Below are positions 1 to 7,561 of a stretch of 37,707 nucleotides of DNA, in pieces (the stretch's first letter is position 1; each line of letters begins with the position of its first letter). The translations under genes and the position numbers were made by a program. Where the stretch lies: IMG/VR virus record IMGVR_UViG_3300008110_000161, positions 1-37,707 of that record; one strand, given 5' to 3'. Source of the stretch: a virus. The notes beneath the pieces are model-generated. The model was not told where the DNA came from. It worked only from the letters and a program-made list of their open reading frames with translations, and made no database searches.

Positions 1-46
1 CACAGTCCACACGTTCACTGCTTCTGGCACTCTTTCAATTGCATAA
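1..46 (+). CDS. 3' end of a tail-fibre-like gene (truncated by window edge)
   Basis: Only the last 14 codons are present, read from base 2, ending at TAA 44-46. The visible C-terminus reads TVHTFTASGTLSIA. This 'HTFTASGTL' type of ending is common at the C-terminus of phage glycine-rich tail or fibre proteins, and the next genes are also fibre-like. The frame is inferred from that resemblance because the start lies outside the window. Confidence 0.5.
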   Translation, partial: TVHTFTASGTLSIA

Positions 47-48
47 GG

Positions 49-54
49 TAAAAT
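49..54 (+). promoter_or_regulatory. candidate -10 box (TAAAAT) before the 64-321 gene
   Basis: TAAAAT lies 9 nt before the ATG at 64, and there is no Shine-Dalgarno sequence in between. A transcript from here would have a leader of only about 3 nt. No clear -35 is seen. This is weaker than the exact 6-nt cases at 1791, 3704, 17122 and 34384. Confidence 0.3.
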
Positions 55-63
55 AGACACCTA

Positions 64-321
64 ATGGCTGTACAAATTCAACTTCGCCGTGGTACTGCAT
101 CTGCTTGGACTGCCGCTAATCCATTGCTGGCTGATGGTGAAATGGGACTTGAATCTGACACTGACCAGTTTAAGATTGGCGATGGTGTGACGTACTGGAA
201 TAGTCTTGCTTATGGCGGTCTTACTGGTGCGGCAGGTTCTAATGGAACCAACGGTACTAACGGTACCAATGCGTCTTACGAAACTGACCAAGCGGTCATT
301 AGTTCACGAGTCTTTAGTTAG
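64..321 (+). CDS. Tail-fibre N-terminal attachment-type protein (Mtd-N-like)
   Basis: An 85-residue protein. Residues 4-50 carry the pattern IQLRRGTASAWTAANPLL, then GEMGLESDT, then FKIGDGVTYWN. This is the beta-rich module found at the start of many phage receptor-binding proteins (major-tropism-determinant N-terminal type). It is followed by a collagen-like NGTNGTNGTN stretch (about 59-69) and a short tail. In larger phages this module is fused to a long fibre; here it stands alone, so it may be an adaptor or the remnant of a longer fibre. ATG 64 has no clear Shine-Dalgarno. It belongs to the fibre module with the next three genes. Confidence 0.75.
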   Translation: MAVQIQLRRGTASAWTAANPLLADGEMGLESDTDQFKIGDGVTYWNSLAYGGLTGAAGSNGTNGTNGTNASYETDQAVISSRVFS

Positions 322-329
322 GAGCAACA

Positions 330-701
330 ATGGCAACATTTACTAAATTAGCGCTACAACCAGCAGGTACAACGGGGACGGGTCTTGGTATCAAAGTTGC
401 AGCAACTGCAACCGCTGGTACTGCAATTCACACAGCATCGTCAACTGCCACCACAATTGATGAAATCTGGTTGTACGCAGTTAACACTTCTGCATCTGAT
501 GTGAAGTTGACTATTGAATGGGGTGAAGCAACTGCTCCTGATGGAAACATTGAATATACCGTCAAAGCAGAGAACGGACTTTATTTAATTACTCCAGGTC
601 TAGTGATGCAGGGTAACACTACCCCTAAAGTTATTCGTGCATTTGCCGCAACTACTAACGTTATTGTTGTACACGGGTACGTAAACCGCATTACAGTCTA
701 G
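330..701 (+). CDS. Putative virion/tail structural protein
   Basis: A 123-residue protein, rich in Thr, Ala and Val, predicted mostly beta, with no signal peptide or membrane segment. The middle (about 45-100) reads as a compact beta-sandwich (TTIDEIWLYAVNTS, VKLTIEWGEAT, YLITPGLVMQGN) and ends in VIVVHGYVNRI. Small proteins like this occur next to fibre genes in environmental tailed phages, but I do not recognise a named family. The start at 330 is supported by TTAGGAGCAACA just upstream. The role as a fibre-associated or decorating virion protein is inferred from position. Confidence 0.6.
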   Translation: MATFTKLALQPAGTTGTGLGIKVAATATAGTAIHTASSTATTIDEIWLYAVNTSASDVKLTIEWGEATAPDGNIEYTVKAENGLYLITPGLVMQGNTTPKVIRAFAATTNVIVVHGYVNRITV

Positions 702-707
702 TTTTAT

Positions 708-1256
708 ATGCCTAATATAAACCGTAACACACAAGGTGGAACTTCTGTATCTAGTGGTAGTTTAGCCCCACGAACAAACAGAACTGGAACGGGTCAGGTT
801 AACGAAAGATGGGTTGGCGTATTGCCACTACCTATTCCTACCTTTAGTGGAGCATCCCAAGCAAATGGTGGCTGGACAGCAACAATTACAAACTATGATG
901 CTGCTAACACTTACACACTTTCTACTACTGCTGGCAGTGTTTCAAGAACTGGAAGCACTATTACACAAAGTGGTCTTGGAAACGGTGTATCTACTACCGT
1001 AACTGTAACCGTAACTAGAAGTGGGTACACCAGTGCCGTAGGGACTGTTGCTGGTACCTCAACGCCTGCTTGCTCTAGTTGCACCTATGCTTATACACAG
1101 GTTGAGGGCGGTAACTGTTGTTGCGTCGGATTTTGTGGTGGGGCACCAAACCAAGTATGTTGCTACAATATCGTTGTTTACTCAGGCTCACCTTCAGGTT
1201 GTATTGGATGTAATGCTTCAATCGGCTCATGGTACGCTTGTGACGGAACTTGTTAA
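708..1256 (+). CDS. Tail/fibre protein: Ig-like domain plus 12-Cys C-terminal region
   Basis: A 182-residue protein in three parts: a Ser/Thr/Gly/Asn-rich N-terminus (1-40), a beta-rich Ig-like segment (about 42-118, with STTVTVTVTRSGYTS), and a compact Cys-rich tail (122-182) with 12 cysteines, including CCC at 137-139 and CC at 151-152. There is no signal peptide. Cys-rich tips suggest disulfide- or metal-stabilised binding domains at the end of a fibre, but the target is unknown. ATG 708 follows the previous stop by 6 nt with no Shine-Dalgarno, so translation is probably coupled. The gene at 15489-16499 also carries a 12-Cys segment. Confidence 0.65.
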   Translation: MPNINRNTQGGTSVSSGSLAPRTNRTGTGQVNERWVGVLPLPIPTFSGASQANGGWTATITNYDAANTYTLSTTAGSVSRTGSTITQSGLGNGVSTTVTVTVTRSGYTSAVGTVAGTSTPACSSCTYAYTQVEGGNCCCVGFCGGAPNQVCCYNIVVYSGSPSGCIGCNASIGSWYACDGTC

Positions 1257-1275
1257 TCACTAATTAGGAGAACTT

Positions 1276-1566
1276 ATGTCAGACCAACCGTTAATTCCAG
1301 AAGGTGATACTTCTGGGTATGTTCCAAATATTGTATTTGACCCAGAAGAACGCAGGTTCAATCCACTTGAACCTATTAAATGGTACGCCTTCGTAATTAA
1401 TGGCGAAGTTGTTTGGATGCAAACCGTAAGCGTTTCTCTTGAATATCTTGTTGCAGTTATGTCATCAAGTCCACAAGTTATTGAAGTACCTGAACCTTTG
1501 ATGGGGCAAGTACTAAGTGGTTGGACATATGACGGCACTACCTTTCACCCACCAGCAGGTGCGTAA
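1276..1566 (+). CDS. Hypothetical protein, possible fibre-associated chaperone
   Basis: A 96-residue acidic protein with no transmembrane segment. It starts after a good ribosome site (TTAGGAGAACTT). Around 35-60 it reads KWYAFVINGEVVWMQTVS, followed near the C-terminus by GWTYDGTTFHPP. A late 'GWtYDGttF.pP' motif is common in small phage proteins encoded just after fibres, some of which resemble tail-fibre assembly proteins. The role is an inference. Its stop overlaps the next start (TAATG at 1564-1568). Confidence 0.6.
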   Translation: MSDQPLIPEGDTSGYVPNIVFDPEERRFNPLEPIKWYAFVINGEVVWMQTVSVSLEYLVAVMSSSPQVIEVPEPLMGQVLSGWTYDGTTFHPPAGA

Positions 1567-1793
1567 TGACTCCTTGGGAAAGGTACAAAGAAAAACTAGG
1601 AACTACACGACCTTGGGATTTGCTTAACCCAAATGAACCAAAAAGCCTTGACGAAGACGCTCGTGCTCGCCTAGATATTTGTGAAGAATGCCCTGAGTTA
1701 ATTGGACTTACCAAACAATGTAAACAATGTGGTTGTTTAATGCCTTTAAAGGTAAAACTTAAGAATGCTGAGTGCCCTTTAGGTAAGTGGTAA
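1566..1793 (+). CDS. Small six-Cys putative zinc-ribbon protein (paralogue of 16502-16654)
   Basis: A 75-residue protein. Six cysteines at 39, 42, 52, 55, 57 and 70 follow the spacing C-x2-C-x9-C-x2-C-x-C-x12-C and it ends in CPLGKW. The pattern suggests one or two metal sites. The gene at 16502-16654 has exactly the same spacing and the ending CPIGKW, so the two are paralogues; this one carries an extra N-terminal extension (1-33, MTPWERYKEKLG...). The function is unknown. It is translationally coupled to the gene before it, and its 3' end carries the -10 box of the endolysin promoter. Confidence 0.7.
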   Translation: MTPWERYKEKLGTTRPWDLLNPNEPKSLDEDARARLDICEECPELIGLTKQCKQCGCLMPLKVKLKNAECPLGKW

Positions 1794-1796
1794 AAT
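1791..1796 (+). promoter_or_regulatory. Candidate leaderless promoter -10 (TAAAAT) for the endolysin
   Basis: TAAAAT ends exactly 6 nt before ATG 1803, so the expected transcription start is the A of the start codon. There is no Shine-Dalgarno sequence between the upstream stop (1793) and 1803. No convincing -35 is seen, which is common for actinobacterial promoters. Confidence 0.5.
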
Positions 1797-1802
1797 AGTG
1801 CC

Positions 1803-2378
1803 ATGACAAAGATGCCTTGGCCCGTAGTCCCTATCAAATTCTGTGAACACCTAGAAGGCAAGAAGCCTTCAGACATCAAGCCTGCGATGCTTCGCAAGTT
1901 GTCCGTAGGTGGTCAGATGCACCATTGTGCCGCTCGTGCCTTTGAGGCAATGAAAGCCGCCGCCGCAGCAGATGGAGTCAAGTTGGTTCCGACTTCAGCA
2001 GGGGACACATTCCGCAGTATCCAGACCCAGACCCAAGGATTTCTCACTCGCTACCAGAAAGAGTTAATTCCAGGAGCCTCAACCCGCACATGGAATGGTG
2101 TGAAGTGGTACTTGAAGAAGGGCAACGCTCCTCTTGCGGCTCCTAACGATGACGCTAAGACCTGCTCACGTCACATGCTTGGTATCGCTATTGACATCGC
2201 CAACACTGGCAACAAGAAGATCATGGACTGGCTCTTGGCTAACGAACAGAAGTTTGGTTTTAGTCATGAGGTTGTAGAGATGCCAGGTGCTGAAAGTTGG
2301 CACATCCGTTTTACCGAAGGCAAGGTAATGCCACAGGCAGTTCTTGACTACGAGGCAACGCTTCCTCCACAAGCGTAA
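1803..2378 (+). CDS. Endolysin, M15-family D-Ala-D-Ala (VanY-type) peptidase
   Basis: A 191-residue protein with the metallopeptidase M15 signature: SRHMLGIAIDIA (zinc ligands His124 and Asp131) and ESWHIRF (catalytic Glu164, zinc ligand His167), with Arg71 (DTFRS) as a likely substrate-binding residue. It should cut the peptide stems of peptidoglycan to release progeny. There is no signal peptide or separate wall-binding domain, so a holin would be needed for access. Candidate holins lie at 7562, 9983 and 32612, none adjacent. It sits after the fibre genes and is preceded by a leaderless-type promoter. Length and motifs fit a single-domain phage lysin. The tape-measure protein carries a second M15 domain. 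Confidence 0.88.
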   Translation: MTKMPWPVVPIKFCEHLEGKKPSDIKPAMLRKLSVGGQMHHCAARAFEAMKAAAAADGVKLVPTSAGDTFRSIQTQTQGFLTRYQKELIPGASTRTWNGVKWYLKKGNAPLAAPNDDAKTCSRHMLGIAIDIANTGNKKIMDWLLANEQKFGFSHEVVEMPGAESWHIRFTEGKVMPQAVLDYEATLPPQA

Positions 2379-2381
2379 TAT
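2376..2381 (+). promoter_or_regulatory. Candidate -10 box (TAATAT) at the endolysin stop
   Basis: TAATAT overlaps the endolysin TAA and lies 8 nt before ATG 2390, with no Shine-Dalgarno between them. It would give an almost leaderless mRNA. The match is only approximate, so confidence is low. Confidence 0.3.
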
Positions 2382-2389
2382 AGAGCCTT

Positions 2390-2887
2390 ATGGCACCACG
2401 ACCTAGAGGCTTAAGCGGAGCAGGCAGGCAGCGGATCAACGCTGCTCTAACACTGTACTCAGGTACCGCCAACATTGAAAACGAGCGCAGGCGTATGCGT
2501 GAGGATAACTTGGCTCGCTCTGAAGCCAACCACATGGTGGAGATTCCATGGGTTCCTGGAAACAACCACGGCACCAATGAAAGCAGTCGTGTTAGCGGAT
2601 ATAAGTTTGTAACCTATAACACAGAAGATCTGTCAGACGAAGATCGCAGAACCACAGGTGCTGGATCCATTATGGCTGGTCAGCGTTACGGTACCTTGTT
2701 TGTACGCTTTTGGAAGTATAAAGATAGTGGCGGAACACCATGGAAATACATGAACGTTCCACAACAAGTTTATGAATCCTTTGCGGCGTCTCCATCAAAA
2801 GGGCAGTATATTAATTCCGTTCTCAACAAGTTTCCATACAGCAAGGCTACAAGTGATGAAATTGACACGTACTTTAAGGATATTTAG
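2390..2887 (+). CDS. KTSC-domain protein
   Basis: A 165-residue protein. The C-terminal part (about 123-145) reads MNVPQQVYESFAASPSKGQY followed by INSVLNKFP. This matches the short KTSC module (Tyr/Val-Pro, then Phe, Ser-x-Gly-x-Tyr/Phe, Asn) seen in phage and bacterial proteins, sometimes beside replication or repair domains. The N-terminal 60 residues are basic and polar (ALTLYSGTANIENERRRMRE). The family's function is not established. The gene follows the endolysin by 11 nt and lacks a ribosome site. About 88 nt without a supported gene follow it. Confidence 0.65.
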   Translation: MAPRPRGLSGAGRQRINAALTLYSGTANIENERRRMREDNLARSEANHMVEIPWVPGNNHGTNESSRVSGYKFVTYNTEDLSDEDRRTTGAGSIMAGQRYGTLFVRFWKYKDSGGTPWKYMNVPQQVYESFAASPSKGQYINSVLNKFPYSKATSDEIDTYFKDI

Positions 2888-2975
2888 TTTAAACAAAGTC
2901 CACAGTTTCTTTTCTATTTACTGGATCACCAGAGACTTTGTAGATTTAAGAACTCCTTTTATTTGCACAGGGTTT

Positions 2976-3155
2976 ATGCACGAAACTGATCCACCATGGC
3001 GTCATGGTAAAGGAATACAAGTTCGTACCAAAAAGCACACCATACAAATAGGTATCTGTAAGAAACTTAAGGTTTCTGATGAAACTGCGGGTATCTTAAA
3101 AGCAGTTGGTGGACGTGAAATGAATACCCCTGCTAGTGAGATTGGATTGTGGTGA
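2976..3155 (+). CDS. Small hypothetical protein
   Basis: A 59-residue basic protein beginning MHETDPPWRHGKGIQVRT. The same frame stays open upstream to 2772, but that part overlaps the KTSC gene and looks non-coding, so ATG 2976 is preferred. A weak CAGGG lies upstream. Reality is supported by the TGATG overlap with the next gene (stop 3153-3155, next ATG 3155). No family is recognised. Confidence 0.5.
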   Translation: MHETDPPWRHGKGIQVRTKKHTIQIGICKKLKVSDETAGILKAVGGREMNTPASEIGLW

Positions 3156-3388
3156 TGGCATTCTTTAAAAAAGAAGAAAAGAAAGAAGAAACAATCATTC
3201 CAAAACGGATCAAGAATCTTGACCGCCCTTCTTTACTTCAATGGTTTGATACCAGCATTATGAACCTTGGCGCATCATTTGATCGTTGGCGCTTTCATGG
3301 CGGACCAGAAGCAGAAGTGACTGAGGCAATAGAAGCACTTTCTGCAATTTGGGCAGAGTTACAACAAAGGGTTGACGATCAGCGTTAG
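3155..3388 (+). CDS. Small hypothetical protein
   Basis: A 77-residue protein with a Lys/Glu-rich N-terminus (MAFFKKEEKKEE) followed by a predicted helical pair: PSLLQWFDTSIMNLGASFDR, then EVTEAIEALSAIWAELQQRV. GTG codons at 3149 and 3152 lie in the same frame, but ATG 3155 overlapping the previous stop (TGATG) is the more likely start through coupling. The second helix has heptad-like spacing and may dimerise. Function is unknown; it lies in the run of small genes before the terminase. Confidence 0.6.
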   Translation: MAFFKKEEKKEETIIPKRIKNLDRPSLLQWFDTSIMNLGASFDRWRFHGGPEAEVTEAIEALSAIWAELQQRVDDQR

Positions 3389-3407
3389 TACTGATACCAT
3401 CGGATCT

Positions 3408-3674
3408 ATGTCAAATAACACAGCAACCAAAGCACTAATCACCAACCTTGAAAACAGCGATAAGCGGCGCCTAACTAACGCCGTCCACGACCTGTTTCTT
3501 GTAACCGAGGGGTACTCCCCTAAGGTCTTTACCCCTTCTCCAAATGTAGACGTAGAAGAGGGCACCCTTGTGGACATCAAAACCCTCATTATGATTATTG
3601 AAGATGCCGCCGCATTATCTCAGAGTTGCGCCCATCACGTGAATTTGCCCACAACGACAACCAACTTCAACTGA
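3408..3674 (+). CDS. Small hypothetical protein upstream of the terminase
   Basis: An 88-residue protein starting MSNNTATKALITNLENSDKR. A TTG at 3372 would add 12 residues but overlaps the previous gene; ATG 3408 with a weak GGAT upstream is preferred. The C-terminal half is helical (LVDIKTLIMIIEDAAALSQS). Its position directly before the large terminase is where a small terminase often lies, but no HTH or family motif is seen, so I do not assign that role. The terminase promoter region follows its stop. Confidence 0.55.
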   Translation: MSNNTATKALITNLENSDKRRLTNAVHDLFLVTEGYSPKVFTPSPNVDVEEGTLVDIKTLIMIIEDAAALSQSCAHHVNLPTTTTNFN

Positions 3675-3677
3675 AGT

Positions 3678-3709
3678 TTGACAACACCGACTACTAATTA
3701 GTCTATGAT
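3678..3709 (+). promoter_or_regulatory. Candidate leaderless promoter of the terminase gene
   Basis: A perfect TTGACA (3678-3683) and a good -10 TATGAT (3704-3709) are separated by 20 nt, longer than the ideal 17. The -10 ends exactly 6 nt before GTG 3716, so transcription should start on the start codon. No Shine-Dalgarno precedes GTG 3716. This is the best of the leaderless-type sites in the window because it also has a -35. Confidence 0.55.
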
Positions 3710-3715
3710 TGGTCT

Positions 3716-5278
3716 GTGCTCACAGACGACGAATTAGACGAAAACCTCTTAGCCGAGGACGTAGCCGAGGAACTGGACGAAACGTCCGCCGAATTCATAG
3801 ACGAATTGGTAAAACGCATTATTGTATTTACCGAAGAGTTTTGTGACGTGGAGTTGTTCCCGTACCAGATCCCTATTGCTTACCGCTTAATTGAATCTGT
3901 CATCCTTGGTGACGGTGAAGAAATGACAGTGGTTGCTACACGTCAGTCAGGTAAGTCTGAGGTGCTCTCTAATGTCATGGCATCACTCATGGTTATCTTG
4001 CCTAAGTTGTCAAAGATCTATCCGACATGGCTTGAAAAGTTTGAAAAGGGCTTTTGGTGTGGTGTGTTTGCGCCAGTTGAAGACCAAGCAGACACCGTGT
4101 TCAGTCGTATTGTTAGCAAACTTACAAGTGACCACGCTGTTGACTTCTTGTTAGATCCTGAGATTGGTGACAAAGCAACGTCAGGTGGTGCTCGTGGTAA
4201 AGGTCGCATCATTACTTTGAAGCACTCTGGTTCGCTCTGCCGTATGCAGACCTGTAACCCAAAAGCAAAGATTGAATCAAAGACGTACCACTTCGTGCTT
4301 ATTGACGAGGCTCAGGAAGCCGACGAGTACATGATTGCTAAATCAATTAAGCCAATGTTGGCGTTTAACAACGGAAGCATCTGCCTAACAGGAACAGCAA
4401 CCCGCAACAAGTCGTACTTCTACAAGATGATCCAATACAACAAGCGCCGCACTGTCAATGGTGGTCGTAAGTTCCGCCCATGTCACTTTGAGTATGACTG
4501 GAAGGTCGCCGCTAAATACAACCCGAACTATGCCAAGTTCATCGCTAAAGAGAAACTGCGCATCGGTGAAGACTCTGACGAATTCAGAATGTCATATGAA
4601 AACCACTGGGTACTGGACAAAGGTATGTTTGTCACTGAGGAGCGCTTAGAAAGGCTCTACGACCCCTCTATGGCGGTTGTGAAGCAATGGTGGAGAACTC
4701 CTGTTGTGGTCGGTATTGACGTTGCCCGTTCTAATGACTCCACCGTAGTGACTGTCTGTTGGGTGGACTGGGACCATCCAGATCCGTTTGGGTTCCATGA
4801 GCACCGTGTTCTCAACTGGTTGGAGATCAACAACGAGGAATGGGAACAGCAGTACTTCCAGATCATTGACTTCCTACGCAACTACGACCCCCTCAGAATT
4901 GGTATTGACTCTCAGGGTGTTGGTGGCGCTGTAGCCGAGCGTATGCAGATCCTGTTGCCTGACATTGAAGTTGTTGCCGTGTCTTCGGACTCTAAAGCAC
5001 AGCACGAAAGATGGGTACATCTTACCGAGTTGATTCAGAGAGAGCAATTAATAATTCCAGGTCACTCAAAGGCTCGCCGTACTCGTGGCTGGAAACGCTT
5101 CAATCAACAGATGAATGACCTTGAAAAGATCTATCGTGGTCCATATATGTTGGCGGCGGCTCCTGAGGAAAAAGGCGCTTTTGACGACTACCCAGACTCT
5201 CTGGCTATTGCCTGTGCCATGACATTGCATGACACCCTGCCCCAAATACAGGTGGCAGAAAATCCATTCTTTAAATGA
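3716..5278 (+). CDS. Terminase large subunit (packaging ATPase/nuclease)
   Basis: A 520-residue protein. The N-terminal ATPase has Walker A ATRQSGKS (74-81), Walker B VLIDEAQ (194-200, catalytic Glu198) and coupling motif TGTATR (225-230). The C-terminal RNase H-like nuclease has acidic motifs GIDVARSNDST (Asp335), GIDSQG (Asp398) and DDYPDSLA (490-497). This protein docks on the portal, drives DNA into the prohead and cuts the concatemer. The GTG start fits the leaderless promoter just upstream, and the first 35 residues are very acidic. No small terminase is evident next to it. The domain order and length are typical of a complete protein. Confidence 0.95.
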   Translation: MLTDDELDENLLAEDVAEELDETSAEFIDELVKRIIVFTEEFCDVELFPYQIPIAYRLIESVILGDGEEMTVVATRQSGKSEVLSNVMASLMVILPKLSKIYPTWLEKFEKGFWCGVFAPVEDQADTVFSRIVSKLTSDHAVDFLLDPEIGDKATSGGARGKGRIITLKHSGSLCRMQTCNPKAKIESKTYHFVLIDEAQEADEYMIAKSIKPMLAFNNGSICLTGTATRNKSYFYKMIQYNKRRTVNGGRKFRPCHFEYDWKVAAKYNPNYAKFIAKEKLRIGEDSDEFRMSYENHWVLDKGMFVTEERLERLYDPSMAVVKQWWRTPVVVGIDVARSNDSTVVTVCWVDWDHPDPFGFHEHRVLNWLEINNEEWEQQYFQIIDFLRNYDPLRIGIDSQGVGGAVAERMQILLPDIEVVAVSSDSKAQHERWVHLTELIQREQLIIPGHSKARRTRGWKRFNQQMNDLEKIYRGPYMLAAAPEEKGAFDDYPDSLAIACAMTLHDTLPQIQVAENPFFK

Positions 5279-5323
5279 TGATAATCTAGTAACAAGTAAA
5301 AAACCCCTATTACGGAGGCTTAC

Positions 5324-5725
5324 GTGAACGTAGCACCAGCACCACAATTCCCAGAGCGCTCACCGAACGTTTTTGAGCGTTCAATTGCGCCAAGCATCCC
5401 AGGCAACCGTGGACCGCTTCGCTTTGAAGAAGGTGTCGCTACTGACACCGACGTGCCAAACGACTTTGCTCGTGGCGCATACTTTGATCCGACATCGGCT
5501 CCAGGTCGTCAAAACCACAACAACCCTGAGATGTTTTACAAGTACCCAGAAGAGACGATGCGTGAACGTGCTCACGTAGGCTCGTCTTCATGGATTGAAG
5601 CCCCAACAGTTTTGAGCGAATTCGTTCAAGGCTCAATGGCTGGCGATGGAATGCCATCGTTTGAATACGAGTACAACAGCGGCGGTCACATGAACCGCAT
5701 GAACCCAACAGTCGTTAACGACTAA
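5324..5725 (+). CDS. Hypothetical protein
   Basis: A 133-residue protein rich in Pro, Asn, Gly and Arg with little predicted regular structure (APAPQFPERSPNVFERSIAP at the start, NSGGHMNRMNPTVVND at the end). It starts at GTG with a strong ribosome site (ACGGAGGCTTAC). There is no membrane segment or catalytic motif. The position between terminase and portal suggests a packaging or minor head role, but nothing in the sequence shows this. It is coupled to the next gene, with 2 nt between stop and start. Confidence 0.6.
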   Translation: MNVAPAPQFPERSPNVFERSIAPSIPGNRGPLRFEEGVATDTDVPNDFARGAYFDPTSAPGRQNHNNPEMFYKYPEETMRERAHVGSSSWIEAPTVLSEFVQGSMAGDGMPSFEYEYNSGGHMNRMNPTVVND

Positions 5726-5727
5726 TT

Positions 5728-6186
5728 ATGGAAGGCGGCGCCGATGCAGGCGCCAGCACAACTGACAATGCTGTTGATGGTGGGGGGAGTCTAGGGACTC
5801 CCCCTACTAATACCAGTTCAGGGATCGGCATTGGACAGGTTTATGCTGGTGCTGGATTCTTTACGGGAGCAATGAAAACCCGTAAGCAACACTTCCACGA
5901 ATCACAGCAACAGTACCGTCGTCCTGATTACGGGACGGGCGACCGCAACCCAATGGTTGGTCCTACACCTGGTCCTAAAGGTGGGATTGATATGCGTCGC
6001 AATATGTCAGGGCTTGGCGTAGGTTACGCCGATGCACTTGACTTGTTTAAGCCAATGCGATCTAACTTAAACAAAACTTCTACAGGTGTTCGTATGAACC
6101 ACCGCCCACAAGACCCAATGCGTCGCCGTGCCCAAGGAACCCGTGCTTACGTAGAGGCTAACCCTGAAAACAAGGATGGCATCTGA
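5728..6186 (+). CDS. Hypothetical protein with a strong hairpin inside its coding region
   Basis: A 152-residue protein. The first 45 residues are Gly/Ala/Thr-rich (MEGGADAGASTTDNAVDGGG); the rest is basic and polar with Arg-rich segments (MRRNMSGLG, RPQDPMRRRAQGTR). It appears largely disordered and no family is recognised. It follows the previous gene by 2 nt and overlaps the next start (TGATG). A perfect 9-bp hairpin at 5783-5804 lies within codons 19-26. A later start at ATG 5872 would put the hairpin outside the gene, so the start is less certain than the reading frame. Confidence 0.55.
   Translation: MEGGADAGASTTDNAVDGGGSLGTPPTNTSSGIGIGQVYAGAGFFTGAMKTRKQHFHESQQQYRRPDYGTGDRNPMVGPTPGPKGGIDMRRNMSGLGVGYADALDLFKPMRSNLNKTSTGVRMNHRPQDPMRRRAQGTRAYVEANPENKDGI
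5783..5804 (+). other. Perfect 9-bp GC-rich hairpin inside a gene
   Basis: GGGGGAGTC (5783-5791), loop TAGG, GACTCCCCC (5796-5804). No T-run follows, so it is not a standard terminator. It sits about 55 nt after ATG 5728 and could slow ribosomes or polymerase or protect an mRNA end. Confidence 0.6.
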
Positions 6187-7550
6187 TGGCGGCTAAAAAG
6201 AAGGCTAAAGCCAAGAAGGTAGGTCCAGACCTTTCTAACCGAGTACTTGAGTTTGGTGATCTTCCTAAGAAAGAACAATCAGACGCTGTAGGAATGGTTA
6301 GTCGTGTGTCTGAGACTATGCCAGAGCAAATGGCAACACTTGCAGAACGTGGTTTGAAGTCACCTAGACCAGGAATGCAATCAAAAGGAAAACGGTATGC
6401 CGCCGCCGCTCCTCAAATGGTTTCTAAACCATTATCAATGGAAGACATGGTTTCCGCTCGCAAGCAAGCGTTTCATTCCGCTACTACAGGGGATGTTCGT
6501 CTACCAGAAGAAAGTATTGCTGGTCAAGAATTCTATTTTAAGCACCGCAAAGAACTTGACGAAACCACTGGTGGTGGAAACATCCCCATTGATCGTGTTG
6601 TTAACGCAACTAGCCGTTTGAGTATTCAAACAAAACCTGAAAGTGAAAAGGCCGCTCTGTCTGCCTTAACTAAGGCGCATTCAAGTGGGACAGTTCATTT
6701 TAAACCTGAGATGGTTGAAGCATTAGGTTCTCAGAAAGTAATGGTGCCTACTGAACTCCACGGTAAGGAAGTTGCTTTTAAAGATCTTCCAGGTTATGTA
6801 GTGCAAGGTATTACCGAGCCATCAATCCGTGGAACCGTAGAGAAACACTCTAAAGGTGTAGACGTTACAAACATGGCAAAAACGTCTATGCGCTCAAACC
6901 TTCAGTATGCGCATGAAGCCCTACAAGGTACCCGTGCTGTGTCTCCAACAGACAACCCAAAGTTGTTCTCATACGGTAAAGGTCATGAACTGGCTGTCCC
7001 AGATAGTCCAGAGCACCGTGAGTACCAGTTACGTGCTTGGCATATCGGAAGAGTAAAACGTGGGCAAGAGGCCGCTGGTCAAGGAATGTTTGACTTTGAA
7101 GGATTGCGCTCCAGTAATGAAGGTGTATTGTCTAATCAACTTCAAACACCTAATGACTCTTGGATGCTTGCCAATGAGCGCCAACAGCCCCAAGAAGTAC
7201 GTAAAGTAGCAGGAGATGTCAGCCTCTCTACAAAGCAATTAAAGACTAAGCGTGGTCGTCAAATGGCTGTAGGCGTTGGTAATAAAGACATCACTCCTGC
7301 TGGCATTCAGCATGCAGTTGGTGCTGAGGCTACTTCTCGTGCCGCTCGTGAGATTCAAAGTGATCTTGGTCTTGACTTCACAGTTCCTGCAATGATGCTT
7401 CAAGAAGGTGTTTGGGCAGCAGAACGTCGTCAAGCAAATGCAGATGCTCCATTTAATGCTCGTCAAAGAGACGCACAACCTAAGAAGGAAAAGCGTCAAG
7501 CCGCACCTAAGTCACTCCCTGGCATTAACTGGGATCAATTCAAGAGTTAA
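6186..7550 (+). CDS. Conserved-looking hypothetical protein of the packaging region
   Basis: A 454-residue soluble protein. It has a Lys-rich start (MAAKKKAKAKKVG), an Ala/Glu/Lys-rich middle, and a C-terminal segment with a recognisable layout: NDSWMLANE (about 327-335), a polar stretch, then DITPAGIQHAVGAEATSRAA and VPAMMLQEGVWAAERRQANA. A Trp-Met pair, a helix with HAV-x-x-EA, and a final QE-x-V-W-x-x-x-R pattern recur in uncharacterised proteins encoded before the portal in actinophages. That is recollection, not a search result. The position between terminase and portal suggests a head or packaging role, unproven. It is coupled to the previous gene by TGATG. Confidence 0.6.
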   Translation: MAAKKKAKAKKVGPDLSNRVLEFGDLPKKEQSDAVGMVSRVSETMPEQMATLAERGLKSPRPGMQSKGKRYAAAAPQMVSKPLSMEDMVSARKQAFHSATTGDVRLPEESIAGQEFYFKHRKELDETTGGGNIPIDRVVNATSRLSIQTKPESEKAALSALTKAHSSGTVHFKPEMVEALGSQKVMVPTELHGKEVAFKDLPGYVVQGITEPSIRGTVEKHSKGVDVTNMAKTSMRSNLQYAHEALQGTRAVSPTDNPKLFSYGKGHELAVPDSPEHREYQLRAWHIGRVKRGQEAAGQGMFDFEGLRSSNEGVLSNQLQTPNDSWMLANERQQPQEVRKVAGDVSLSTKQLKTKRGRQMAVGVGNKDITPAGIQHAVGAEATSRAAREIQSDLGLDFTVPAMMLQEGVWAAERRQANADAPFNARQRDAQPKKEKRQAAPKSLPGINWDQFKS

Positions 7551-7561
7551 CGGAGACTGCT

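Noticed and set aside
2772-2975. Upstream extension of the small gene at 2976 to ATG 2772
   Set aside because: Most of it overlaps the KTSC-domain codons in another frame, and its translation looks random. ATG 2976 is the more sensible start.
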